Positions 53,065 through 63,766 of a stretch of DNA of 64,000 nucleotides are shown one piece after another. Source of the DNA: Schistocerca nitens (taxonomy: Eukaryota; Arthropoda; Insecta; Orthoptera; Acrididae); the NCBI RefSeq assembly GCF_023898315.1, contig NC_064616.1, positions 288,761,205 through 288,825,204 of the forward strand. The letters are read 5' to 3'. Under the pieces are notes generated by a model. The model searched no databases. It was not told the origin of the DNA and was given only the letters and a program-made list of their open reading frames with translations. The position numbers were made by a program, and so were the translations under genes. Numbering within the stretch: position 1 is the first letter of the stretch; every line of letters starts with the position of its first letter.

Positions 53065-53765
53065 CTGGGTGAACATTAATAAAACCGACAAACTACAGGG
53101 ACGAATTCCTCTCTGGAAATGGAGGAAAAAAGGTCCGACGAACATTTGTTCGTAAATGCATCATTGCCACGATAGACGATAGATGTAGCTGACGAATGAA
53201 AGTTTCTCCGACCGCGTGTCGTGTGTTCCTTGTGTGTTGCAGGCAGTGTGATTGACGCAGCGTACTGTAAGCACCAGAATGGTACGGTATTCGTGTCGGG
53301 AACAAGCCGAGATGATGTATCGATCGAACGACAGCACGGCTATACCAAAACAAGTATCACCAGATACCAACCACATCACACTACATTTCAAGCCCTTTAT
53401 GGGCGTCTGTGCAATCGTGGGTCCTTCCAGACAGACGAAGGTGCAGGGAGGCGGCGAACCGTGCGTACATCAGATTTGGAGGACCGGGTTCTACAGGGTA
53501 TTGCGACAAACCCTAGTACAAGAGCCAGGTAAGTGGCCGTGAGGCAAAGTACGATTACGAGTGCCCTGCATGACAACGGCATGCTTTGCATTCCACGAGG
53601 GCCACTTCGTCGATGGGATGCTGCTCTGTACTGTGTTTGGGACGACTTGTTGTCATCGCATGAATACCGTCCATTCCCGGAAACATGTTCATAGGACCTT
53701 TTTTCCTCCATTTCCAGTCAGGAAACCGTCCCTGTGGTTTGTTGGTTTTATTAATGTTTACTGCG
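53065..53765 (+). mobile_element. Tc1/mariner-type element with long TIRs, internally deleted
   Basis: Inverted repeats of about 70 bp (GAACATTAATAAAACCGAC ... TGGAAATGGAGGAAAAAAGG on the left; complement on the right at 53695-53760) between TA sites 53063-53064 and 53766-53767. The interior encodes only N-terminal pieces: MVRYSCREQAEMMYRSN (53265-53320) and LEDRVLQGIATNPSTRAR (53475-53530), of DUF4817-type transposases, then HEYRPFPETC near the right end. The DDE domain is absent. Confidence 0.8.
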
Positions 53766-53809
53766 TATATATCTGCATATATATCTATATGTATGTATGC
53801 ATGCTTTAT

Positions 53810-54718
53810 ATATGAAATACATGACCAACTGTACTTGCTCCAACAGCGGGGTAAAGAGGTATCCTTCTGCTGGGTGCCTGGTCATGTCGGCATATGGGGC
53901 AATGAACAGGCTGATCGGGCTGCCAAGGAGGCCTGCAGAGAGCAGGATGTGGTCCAGTGTCCTATCCCCTTGCAGTCAGTCATCGCTGCACTCCACAGGA
54001 AGTGCATGGAGTTGTGGGAGGACGAATGGCTGGCGGTGACGGCCAATAAACTGCGGTCGGTAAAGTCAACCACTCGGCCGTGGCGTTCTTCTTGCTCAGG
54101 CGGGAAGAAGTGGCCCTCACACGTCTTCGGATCGGGCACTGTCCTCTGACGCATAGCTATTTATTACGGCGGGAGGATCCTCCGTTTTGTGATGCTTGTG
54201 GTGTGCACATCTCTGTCCAGCACATTTTAACAGACTGCATTTTATACCGTGATGCAAGGGCAGAAGCACAAGTTGATGGGGATCTGCCTTGTGTTTTAGC
54301 TAACGATGGGACGTGTGTGTCTAGGGTTTTTAAGTTTTGTGATGTGTCTGGACTCTGGCCTAAACTTTTAGGCTGGAGGTTTTAGTGTATTGCAGAGTGG
54401 CTGACTCCCTTTTTTCCTTGCGGTCAGCCAGCCACTTCCATCTGCTACATTGTTTTAGCTCCCTCTACCATTTTCTTCCTGTGTTGTCCATGTTTTACTG
54501 CTGACGCCCTGCTTCATCCCACGCTTCAGTGTGGCTGAGCACATATTTTTCAATGATTGTTCCCCGTGTTTTATGTTCCGTTTTATGTAAATGTTCTGAG
54601 TTTTTTTTTTTTTTTCTTGACACCCGTCTCACTATGCTACTGAACGGGCGCTGAAGACCTTGCTGTCGTGCGCCCACAAAACCCCTCTACTACTACTACT
54701 ACTACTAATACTACTACA
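53810..54718 (+). pseudogene. I/R1-type LINE 3' end with RNase H domain
   Basis: KEVSFCWVPGHVGIWGNEQA (53855-53915) is the end of an RNase H domain (VPGHxGIxGNExAD) and DRAAKEACREQ continues it. After a frameshift near 54075, LTRLRIGHCPLTHSYLLRRE (54113-54172) and PPFCDACGVHISVQHILTDC (zinc-finger-like Cys/His block) follow to LLGWRF* at 54385. The 3' untranslated part ends with a (CTA)n tail at 54690-54718. It is truncated at the 5' side and inserted next to the preceding transposon. Confidence 0.85.
54690..54718. repeat. (CTA)n tail of the LINE
   Basis: Trinucleotide run at the LINE 3' end, consistent with target-primed reverse transcription. Confidence 0.85.
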
Positions 54719-54784
54719 TGGTTTATATGTATTATGTAGCTGTATGTATCTGTATATGTAAATATGTATGAATGTCTATGTATA

Positions 54785-55225
54785 CAAGGCACTCAGAAAC
54801 AGTTTGAAAATCTTGTAAGAGCCTTTCAGGATGGGTTGTACTGAGGAATACCGTTAAGAAAAAAAATTCGATTCGTTGTGCCGTTTCCAAGTTAACTGGT
54901 ACTGAAATTAGCCAATCAACAAATTAAAGCGACCCATCAGAGAAGGTGTCGACAAACGTGTACGTCGTTTGGTTTCCTAAAACCGAACAAGACAACGATA
55001 CAGAAACTGGACGTGGGGCGTTAGTAAGGATCGAACCCGAGCCAAAGGCTCAGCAGTTTCGTCCGCTGTTATCTAGGCTTGAGAACAATTGATATGAATT
55101 GTATCTGGCAGCCTGTTTGAATTTGCGCACGCAATGCCCTGATGGGCTAACTTTAATGCTGATTAACTCAGAAACGGCGCTTTTTCTTAGCAATTATGTC
55201 TTAGCATGACTTACTCTGTAACACC
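54785..55225. repeat. Unclassified repeat, possible TIR element
   Basis: The left part is ACAAGGCACTCAGAAACAG and the right part ends GTAACACCCTTAG. These are weakly inverted (CACTCAGAAAC / GTTACAGAGT). A tRNA-like minus-strand segment (B box GGTTCGATCC at about 55030) lies inside. I am not sure of the family. Confidence 0.4.
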
Positions 55226-56469
55226 CTTAGAAGGTTATCAGACTGTTTATGACCAAGCTGTATGTATACGTGAGTGCAAATGTATGTATATGTGTGTTAG
55301 TATTAGTATATACTACCTCTGACAGCAAAGTTCGGTGAATGAAGTCAGGACGGTCGAACAGGTGACACTGGCGGCTCACAACGCTGCACCTGCGTAGTGG
55401 CCGGTGCTGACAACCTGCCCCCAACGTAGTTCACTTGAGTATGTGTGTGTTACGTGCTAGACCGGTTGGACGAAGTGCTTGTTTAGTGCGTTGGTTCTGA
55501 ACTGAGAACAGGACAATGAACGAGAAAAGCATCAATTTAAAATTTTGTTTTAGGATAGGCAAGACACTGAAAGAAACGCATGCAATGCTGTTATGTGTTT
55601 CTGGGGATCAACTACTGACCATGAAGTGTTTGTACTAGCAACACTAACTCAAAGCAAGGCCTCGGCGCATGTTCGTGACGTCACGTCAGCTAGGCACGGC
55701 GAACGCCAGGTCTGTTGCAGGCATACTCATAATGGTGGTGTGTCCCTCCCTGACACAGGAAAATGTGAAACTATTGGCGGTAGTTGACCAACACACATTG
55801 TTCTGACAGATTTCTGCAATCAATTAATTGTGCAGTTCATTACACTTCTTAACAATTAGTGTACTTCTGAACTTAAATTTCCACCTGTTCTAAGGATTGA
55901 CATACAAAAACAACTTCATGGTCCAGCAGCAACAGAATTCATGCTTCTTTACCTTATTTGTAAATCTGAGGAAGTTACGTTTGTACTGGGTTGCTTTTAC
56001 AAGAAACTGTGAACATATTGGTGCTCTTCTTTAGGTATCTTGGTTGACTATGGGGTGAGGAGCACTGAATGTTAATGAAATATCTTGCGATTGTGCACGT
56101 TGGGGGAGGGGGTGGTGGACAGAAGAAGAGGCAAAAGAGAGATACTTGTTTTATCAAATAAAATTTTTTTACCTTATAAAGTTTCTCCTTTCAGTTGCAA
56201 GAGGGGAATATTTATCTTTTCTAATGTGCATGTTTAAAAAAGTTTAAGCTCTGCAGTATTTTCGATGTATGAAGCTATTTTGTTTCCTGTTTAGAATTCC
56301 TTTCGTTGAAAACGACTGTAATCTAATGACTGGCAACAGTTGGACATTTACACGTGTAAATTAGTTCACATTTCCAGTGACGATGTCAAACGAAAATAAA
56401 TAAAAGAAACGATTTAATTGTAAGAGGGTTGGGGTAAGTTTCGATAACAAAATGGATCAAGTAAATATA

Positions 56470-57890
56470 CACTCCTGGAAATTGAAATAAGAACACCGTG
56501 AATTCATTGTCCCAGGAAGGGGAAACTTTATTGACACATTCGTGGGGTCAGATACATCACATGATCACACTGACAGAACCACAGGCACATAGACACAGGC
56601 AACAGAGCATGCACAATGTCGGCACTAGTACAGTGTATATCCACCTTTCGCAGCAATGCAGGCTGCTATTCTCCCATGGAGACGATCGCAGAGATGCTGG
56701 ATGTAGTCCTGTGGAACGGCTTGCCATGCCATTTCCACCTGGCGCCTCAGTTGGACCAGCGTTCGTGCCGGACGTGCAGACCGCGTGAGACGACGCTTCA
56801 TCCAGTCCCAAACATGCTCAATGGGGGACAGATCCGGAGATCTTGCTGGCCAGGGCAGTTGACTTACACCTTCTAGAGCACGTTGGGTGGCACGGGATAC
56901 ATGCGGACGTGCATTGTCCTGTTCGAACAGCAAGTTCCCTTGCCGGTCTAGGAATGGTAGAACGATGGGTTCGATGACGGTTTGGATGTACCGTGCACTA
57001 TTCAGTGTCCCTCGACGATCACCAGTGGTGTACGGCCAGTGTAGGAGATCGCTCCCCACACCATGATGCCGGGTGTTGGCCCTGTGTGCCTCGGTCGTAT
57101 GCAGTCCTGATTGTGGCGCTCACCTGCACGGCGCCAAACACGCATACGACCATCATTGGCACCAAGGCAGAAGCGACTCTCATCGCTGAAGACGACACGT
57201 CTCCATTCGTCCCTCCATTCACGCCTGTCGCGACACCACTGGAGGCGGGCTGCACGATGTTGGGGCGTGAGCGGAAGACGGCCTAACGGTGTGCGGGACC
57301 ATAGCCCAGCTTCATGGAGACGGTTGCGAATGGTCCTCGCCGATACCCCAGGAGCAACAGTGTCCCTAATTTGCTGGGAAGTGGCGGTGCGGTCCCCTAC
57401 GGCACTGTGTAGGATCCTACGGTCTTGGCGTGCATCCGTGCGTCGCTGCGGTCCGGTCCCAGGTCGACGGGCACGTGCACCTTCCGCCGACCACTGGCGA
57501 CAACATCGATGTACTGTGGAGACCTCACGCCCCACGTGTTGAGCAATTCGGCGGGACGTCCACCCGGCCTCCCGCATGCCCACCATACGCCCTCGCTCAA
57601 AGTCCGTCAACTGCACATACGGTTCACGTCCACGCTGTCGCGGCATGCTACCAGTGTTAAAGACTGCGATGGAGCTCCGTATGCCACGGCAAACTGGCTG
57701 ACACTGACGGCGGCGGTGCACAAATGCTGCGCAGCTAGCGCCATTCGACGGCCAACACCGCGGTTCCTGGTGTGTCCGCTGTGCCGTGCGTGTGATCATT
57801 GCTTGTACAGCCCTCTCGCAGTGTCCTAAGCAAGTATGGTGGGTCTGACACACCGGTGTCAATGTGTTCTTTTTTCCATTTCCAGGAGTG
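56470..57890 (-). mobile_element. Tc1-type transposon, copy 3
   Basis: 1421 bp between TA sites (56468-56469, 57891-57892) with the same inverted repeats as copies 1 and 2. One base shorter than both. Confidence 0.95.
56625..57646 (-). pseudogene. Tc1-family transposase, single-base frameshift
   Basis: Begins MPRQRGREPY at 57646 and is collinear with copies 1 and 2. A run of four C in copy 1 (8397-8400) is three here (57009-57011). The frame shifts after VIVEG (about residue 212) and ends at once. The downstream half (TLNSARYIQTVIEPIVL, EQDNARPH, SPDLSPIEHVW) remains readable in the next frame, with E in place of one Q before D244. The 32-residue D-E spacing is the same. This copy cannot make a full transposase. 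Confidence 0.93.
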
Positions 57891-58680
57891 TAGTTACTTG
57901 AAAGTAAAATTTCCGAAGCTTGCAATGGGGCAAAGCGTCTTCTCATATTGATCTACGTTTGTTTCGACAGGATTCAGTAATACAGAACTATGATCTCCAT
58001 TTGTAGCTTTATGATAGTAAGAAAATCTTTCATCTAAATAAAACTGCAGAATCCAAAACAATACCAAACATTTTGTCCAAAAATAAGAGATTTATCGTGA
58101 TAAGCACGCCCAGGCGTTTCTGCCTGCAACAGACCTGGCGTTCGCTGTGCCTAGCTGACGTGACGTCACCAACAAACGCCGAGGCCTTCCTTTGAGTCGG
58201 TGTTGGTACTAGTGGTTCGCCCGTTTTAGAGGAGGCAGGGAAAGTGTTTCTGAAAATCCCCGCAGCAGACGACCGGCGTCAGTGACGAAAACATTGAGCA
58301 AGTGAGCACATTAATCACGAACGACCGTCGATTAACTGTGCGCTTGATAGCGGATGAAATGCAGATGAACCGTGAATCTGTACGACAAATCCTTAACCAG
58401 GAGTTAGGGAAGAGGAAAACGTGTTGTCGTCTTGTGCCACATCACTTGACTGACGTTCAGAAGCAGACACGTTTAGAGGCTTCACAGGATTTTGTCGAAA
58501 TGATAGATGCGACACCCAATTTCTTGAACCGTATTGTCACTGCGGATGAAACCTGGTGTCTCCGGTACGACCCTGAAACGAAACGGAAAAGCATGGACTG
58601 GTGTTCTCCGAGATCATATCGTCGGAAAAAGGTCAGAGTCGAAAAATCACACATGAAAACGATTCTCATCGCCTTTTTCG

Positions 58681-58875
58681 AGCGGGGTGGCCTAGCGGTT
58701 CTAGGCGCTACAGTCTGGAACCGCGAGACTGGTACGGTCGCAGGTTCGAATCCTGCCTCGGGCACGGATGTGTGTGATGTCCTTAGCTTAGTTAGGTTTA
58801 AGTAGTTCTAAGTTCTAGGGAACTGATGACCTCAGAAGTTCAGTCCCATAGTGCTCAGAGCCATTTGAACCATTT
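58681..58875 (+). mobile_element. tRNA-derived SINE (family A)
   Basis: Head AGCGGGGTGGCCTAGCGG, B box GGTTCGAATCC. It interrupts the mariner transposase between IAFF and DSQGI. Flanks TTTTTCG and TTTCAG give only a short imperfect duplication. Confidence 0.88.
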
Positions 58876-59239
58876 CAGATAGTCAAGGCATTATCCACAA
58901 CGAACTTCTACCTGAGGGAACTACGTTGAACGCTACACAGCACGTTGAAATTTTGACCATTTCATGCAATTTCTCCGCAGGGTACGATCCCAGTACGCAC
59001 GACTAGGTTCCTGGTTTTTATGTTCACGACAACGCTCGCCCACACACAGCCAATATCGTCAAACACTTCCTGGCAAAAAAAGAGGGTTGTGCAACTTGAA
59101 CATCCACCGTACTGGCTGGATCTCAGTCCCCCAGACTTGTTCCTCCTCTCTCGATTCAAAGTCGCTTTGAAAGGACAAAGATTTGACGATATTCCTGACA
59201 TCCAACGAAATGTGACGCGGTTTTTGAACACCATAAAGA

Positions 59240-60650
59240 GGAGGCATATAGACAAGGAGTATGTGCTGATAGACAGGAAGCAGAGGATCATAGAAAGAAA
59301 CCACCGAAAATAGAAGCAAGGAAGGTCCAGGAATTGGAGAAAAGAAATGTGACAAGAGTAACTGAGACAGTTCACCTTTCCGAATCTGAGGAGTTTGTCA
59401 TGCTTGGACGAGGCGTGGACGAGCAAAAACAGGAAAGCCAGATACTGAAAATTGCCGCGTCAGTAGCATCAGGTGTAGGAGAAATACTGCAGACACACAA
59501 TGATCAAACAGGTGATGCAGCTTCGCCAGCATGAGAAAGGCGTATTGCGAGAGAGGCACGTGTTGCGTTGGAATCTATATCAATTACTGAACAATATTTC
59601 GATAAAAGATTTTTTTTCCTTATGCAATCTTCTTACATACACAGCGTGTGGGGAGATGCATATAAACATGTGGATAGATCAGTTTAAAGACAGTTTGCCC
59701 AAGTCCTGGGCGATTTAGCACAAACTCAAACTCATGAGCAGAAACATGAGGACGAAGTGATTACACGAGTTCTGACAGCAATCAGAGACAGCAGAACATT
59801 TACAAACTTCGAAGCAGAGATCATAATATTACACAGGCTGATCTCAGAGCCAGAGTTCAAATAGGTATCGTCAAAGCAACGGCGCTGTCAGTGACTAGAT
59901 TCAAAACGTACCTGGAGCACTTTGAGGAGATTTCAAATAGAAATTAACACCTGTACACTGCAAAATAGCATCTGCAGAACTGGCCAACAGGAAGAGTAGT
60001 GTACATTTAATGTAATAAGCAGCATGGCACCTGGGACGTGTTTGTTAAAGAATTCGATGCTGAACCACCTCCCATACGACTCAATAGAGGTTGCACCAAC
60101 AAAGGTCTTATCACACAGGGTATCCGAGGACAAGAGAGAAAATTTTGCTCCAAGAAGAAATCAATACGAAAATTCGAATGGAAATAGCATGAAAACTGAA
60201 ATTCCGTAGAGACAAACAGCTGTAACAGACACCAAAACCACAGGAGAAATTGAATCCATTAGCCGAAATTTGGAAATTTGTGGTAAGGTCTTATGGGACC
60301 AAACTGCTTAGGTCATCGGTCCCTAAGCTTATGTACTACTTAATCTGACTTAATGTAACTTACGCTAAGGACAACACACACACACATGCCCGAGGGAAGA
60401 CTCGAACCTCCGACGGGGGGAGTCGCGCGGACCGTGACAAGTTGCCTGAGACCGCGCGGCTCAGCGGAAATGAAATGATGATGACAAAAGCTGTTCACCT
60501 CGTTTTGCACAAGGCCAACGAAGAAAGCGATTGAATTTATCGGAGTCCAACCCCAAACAAGAATCGTCAGTCCGGAGTTACATACGAGCGAGTAATAGGT
60601 ATAAACGCGAGCCAGGTTTATACCACAACTATGCTGGAGTTTAAATCGAT
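59240..60650 (+). pseudogene. Unidentified decayed coding region with a SINE in it
   Basis: Several adjoining plus-strand frames look protein-like in composition. Examples are KRNVTRVTETVHLSESEEFV with DEQKQESQILKIAASVASG (59337-59500), ERRIAREARVALESISITEQ (59534-59594), VITRVLTAIRDSRTFTNFEA (59757-59817) and, after the SINE, NASQVYTTTMLEFKSIRKSE (60605-60665). I do not recognise any domain. It may be a gag-like part of a retroelement, or another element; this is inference only. Confidence 0.4.
60270..60462 (-). mobile_element. SINE (family B)
   Basis: Minus-strand body (CTTACGCTAAGGACAACAC), B box GACTCGAACCTCC, head end CTGAGACCGCGCGGC. Target-site duplication AGCCGAAAT (60261-60269) and AGCGGAAAT (60463-60471), one mismatch. 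Confidence 0.85.
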
Positions 60651-60659
60651 CAGAAAGTC

Positions 60660-60940
60660 CGAGATGAACAACACCGAGATGGAGGCATGTCCCATCTTTA
60701 TGATAAAACTGGTAAATGAGTATTGAGATTTATGTTCTATTTCTTGCATGTCATGAAAATGCAAGGGGCTAGAAATAGTCACACCTGCCACAATGTTTAT
60801 GTCAGTGTTAAGGATTCCGTTGGTTTAATGTGAATATTATTACTAAGCTCCTTGTGATTTATAAATGTGTCTTTTGTCTACCAATAAGAGCATGGCTCGG
60901 TAATCCTGCAGTACAAGTATATAATCCCTCTTTCCTCAGA
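60660..60940. other. No recognised gene
   Basis: Nothing recognised. Confidence 0.4.
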
Positions 60941-60954
60941 TGTTCTAGATCAGG

Positions 60955-61885
60955 GGTGCTTAGCCCGTCGATCACGATCTTTTCTTAGATGTTCTAGATC
61001 AGTGGTGCCTTAATTCGTCGATCGCGATCGACTGGAAGATAGCCATGGCTTTATGAGTCGATCTTTCCAAGCCTTTGTCCGAGATCTATTCAAATGAGCT
61101 CTTTTTGTAAAATACTATTTTGTTAAAAATGAGTGTTTCGTATGGTATTTGTAGGCGGTAAATTTGACAACACTGTCCCCGCCTCTTCCGTCTCCATCTA
61201 CATTACAGCGCCTTTAATACTCGCCCTAACCGACAGTCTTCCTGTGTGATGAGATTACTACTGTGAACTGTAAATTGACGCTTTGTAAGCGGTGGTTTCC
61301 GTGAGCGGACAGAACGCTCGTGGCTTGCTGCAGGACGAGGTGTGGTATGCGGTGTTGGGGAACAAGCTCCCCTTGCAGTAGACTACACAAACCTCTGATT
61401 TCTGGCTTCCACGAAACAATAATATGCACGGTGGAGGTCTTCATTTGACGTGTATGCTCGCATGTAGTTCCGCGAAAGTCCGGGAAAAGTCAATAAAGCC
61501 GCCCAGAACACAGGGAGCAGCAGTATTAGAATTCCTTGAAGCGCTTTTGAGCATTACACTCACCAGTCTCCACGGACTGGCTACTGTAATTACCTGAGCG
61601 CCGCTCAGTGGCCCGCTGTAGGATCATGGCACTCGAACGTGAGACGGAGAACAGTGTGAAAGTGAAACTTCATTTCAAAGAATGAATGCTGAATGCGGAA
61701 GACGAAGACCGCACCACAGTTTGAGAGAAATTTTCATCGGTGACTCATAAGGATGTCTGCTACGTGTGTGTGTTAAGTGCTCTGCTCTCCTTCTTACACA
61801 TCCGTCGCCGCACATAAGAAGGTACGTATCTGCAAGATACTACAATGTGTAAGTTCTGAAACATTACCAGTTTCGGTGAAAGCTA
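60955..61885 (+). pseudogene. Probable hAT-element relic
   Basis: CAGGGGTGCTTAGCCCGTCG and, 47 bp later, CAGTGGTGCCTTAATTCGTCG are two tandem hAT-like ends, followed by GATCGCGATCGACTGG. Around 61670-61760 the plus strand has FKKMNAECGRRR and SLREIFIGDS, possibly an eroded BED-type N-terminus. The catalytic domain is not seen. Weak assignment. Confidence 0.45.
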
Positions 61886-61890
61886 AGGTA

Positions 61891-62804
61891 CGAGAGTAAT
61901 CCCAAAAGTAAGGTCTTCTACTTTTTTATAAGTACACAGACCTGCTTATTTCTACAATGGTTTACATCTGTTTACAGCTTGAACATTTAGCTATTTTTCA
62001 ACATAATCGCCATTTCTGTCAACGCATTTTTGTAGACGCTGTGGCAGTTTTTCTATGCCCATGTCATACCAGCTCGCAGCCATGCTGTTCAGAAAGTTAT
62101 GAACCTCTTCTTCACCTCGTCGTCGGAGCTGAATCGTTTTCCGGCCAGATGTTCTTTTAACCTAGGGAACAGGTGATAGTCACTGGGCGCCAAGTCAGGA
62201 CTACAGGGAGGGTAGGTGATTATGTTGCAGAAGAGCAACGGTTTGCCGAGCGATATGTGGGCGAGCGTTGTCATGGAGAATGTGTACGCCCTTGCTCAAC
62301 ATACCTCTTCTCCGGTTCTGAATTGCCAGATTGAGTTTTTTCACAGTCTCACAGTACTTGTCAGCGTTAATTGTGGTCCCAGCGATTCAGCTCCTACGCT
62401 GAGGTGAAAGAAGAGGTTCCTAACTTTCTGAATAGCATGGCGGCGAGCTGGTATGACATGGGCATACAAAAACTGCCACAGCGTCTACAAAAATGCATCG
62501 ACAGAAATGGTGGTTATGTCGAAAAATAGCTGATTGTTCGATCTGTAAACTGATGGAAAATAGGAGACCTTACTTTTTGGATTACCAAAAAAATGGATCA
62601 AAAGGCTTTGAGCACTATGGGACTTAACATTTGAAGTCATCAGTCCCCTAGAACTTAGAACTACTTAAACCTAACTAACCTAAGGACATAACACACATCA
62701 ATGCCCGAGGCGGGATTCGAACCTGCGACCGTAGCGGTCGCGCGGATCCAGACTGAAGCGCCTAGAACCGTTCGGTCACAGCTGCCGGCTTGGTATTACC
62801 CTCG
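61891..62804. mobile_element. Palindromic mariner derivative with a SINE in one TIR
   Basis: TA at 61889-61890 and 62805-62806. Ends CGAGAGTAATCCCAAAAGTA and the complement of CGAGGGTAATCCAAAAAGTA. Both arms carry the same mariner transposase 3' end in opposite directions. The left arm on minus reads HLAGKRFSSDDEVKKRF, and NSMAASWYDMG lies outward of it. The right arm on plus reads LNSMAASWYDMGIQKLPQRL. The left side also holds PPCSPDLAPSDYHLFPRLKE (62165-62225). The result is a hairpin-capable element without a full gene. A SINE (62587-62789) splits the right TIR. Confidence 0.85.
62587..62789 (-). mobile_element. tRNA-derived SINE (family A)
   Basis: Inserted in the terminal repeat of the palindromic mariner. 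Flanks TTGGATTACC (62577-62586) and TTGGTATTACC (62790-62800) are the duplication with one extra base. Confidence 0.88.
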
Positions 62805-62806
62805 TA

Positions 62807-63410
62807 ATAGAAAGATGTGTAGTTACGTGCGCCAGAGATCCTCGTCCATTTACATTAATATCAGATGCAGGATATCGCGCCTTCTGTCAGAAACTTGTAA
62901 ACGTCGGTTCAGATGGGGATATGTGGACGTAACCAATATTTTGCCTTATCTTACGACAGTAGCACGAAACATCGAAAGACATGCCAATGACTTACGGGGC
63001 GAGTATGATGCCCAGCATAATCCATGCCATGTGGATGTACAGCGGATATATGGACCGACACATACTGGAAAATGTGCTACCTGTCTACTGCCGCGCACTT
63101 TGTTTATCATGATTAGGCACTGCGAAATATGGTATTGGTGACAACTCACTTTTCTGAGAAGAAAAATATCTGGAGACTTTATTAAGAACTACGACGAAGA
63201 AACATTACTCAAAATGATAGGATGAAAGCTCCAGCATTAAAATAAGATTTCACTTGTCGCTGACCGAAGCCGAAGCGCTAATATATGCAAGGCATTGCAT
63301 TCCTTTCAGCATTATGTTTTGAGTACAGTCCTGAAATACATTTTTTATGACGGTTATTTGAATAATTAGGTTGCAGTGGTTTATTCCACGTCTTATGCTG
63401 TCCGTTTCAT
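62807..63410. other. No recognised gene
   Basis: Short frames only. Confidence 0.4.
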
Positions 63411-63420
63411 GAAGAAAACT

Positions 63421-63756
63421 AAACTAAAACTAAACTCCGTCCGAACAGGTCTTGCAAGGCGCAGCGGCACCGACCGGCCATCGCGTCGTTCTCAGCCCAC
63501 AGGCGTCACTGGATGCGGATATGGAGGGGCGTGTGGTCAGCATACCGCTCTCCCAGCCGGTTACGAGACCGGAGCCGCTACTTCTCAATCTAGTAGCTCC
63601 ACAGTTTGCCTCACGGGGGCTGAGTGCAACCCGCTTGCCAACAGCGCTCGGCAGACAGGATGGTCACCCATCCAAGTGCTAGCCCAGCCCGACAGCGCTT
63701 AACTTCGATGATCTGACGGGAACCGGTGTTACCACTGCGGCAAGGCCGCTGGGCAC
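63421..63756 (-). mobile_element. 5S-rRNA-derived SINE (SINE3-type)
   Basis: On the minus strand the head matches 5S rRNA over its internal promoter and 3' half: ACACCGGTTCCCGTCAGATC, CGAAGTTAAGCGCTGTCGGG, then CACTTGGATGGGTGACC. A body follows (AGGCAAACTGTGGAGCTAC, GAGAAGTAGCGGCTCCGG) and a TTTAGTTTTAGTTTAG tail. The target-site duplication GAAGAAAACT is perfect over 10 bp at 63411-63420 and 63757-63766. It is a retroposed element, not a 5S gene. Confidence 0.93.
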
Positions 63757-63766
63757 GAAGAAAACT

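Larger units (their letters stand above)
55639..58205. mobile_element. Non-autonomous TIR element of unknown superfamily, carrying a Tc1 copy
   Basis: The left end CAACACTAACTCAAAGC ... CGTGACGTCACGTCAGCTAG is matched in reverse complement by the right end (58115-58205) over about 90 bp with few mismatches. GTACTAG at 55632-55638 and 58206-58212 is a 7-bp flanking repeat. Without the inserted Tc1 (56470-57890) it is about 1.14 kb with no coding capacity seen. It interrupts the mariner transposase exactly, since the frames continue on either side. Confidence 0.8.
55516..59235 (+). pseudogene. Mariner transposase gene split by two insertions
   Basis: The N-terminus MNEKSINLKFCFRIGKTLKE (55516) runs to TMKCLY at 55637. 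After the insertion 55639-58205 it resumes with SGSPVLEEAGKVSENPRSRR (58210-58270) and RLTVRLIADEMQMNRESVRQ (58325-58385). The first catalytic D is in IVTADETWC (58533-58560). A SINE (58681-58875) then interrupts at LIAFF, and DSQGIIHNELLPEGTT continues. The second D is in VHDNARPHTANIV (about 59024-59060) and the third in LDLSPPDLFLLSRFK (59115-59160). GQRFDDIPDIQRNVTRFL closes at 59235. At least two frameshifts (near 59010 and 59090). It looks like a DD34D mariner, inactive. Confidence 0.85.

Noticed and set aside
63640-63756. 5S rRNA gene on the minus strand
   Set aside because: Only part of the 5S is present, no T-run terminator follows the 5S part, and a SINE body and tail follow within a target-site duplication.
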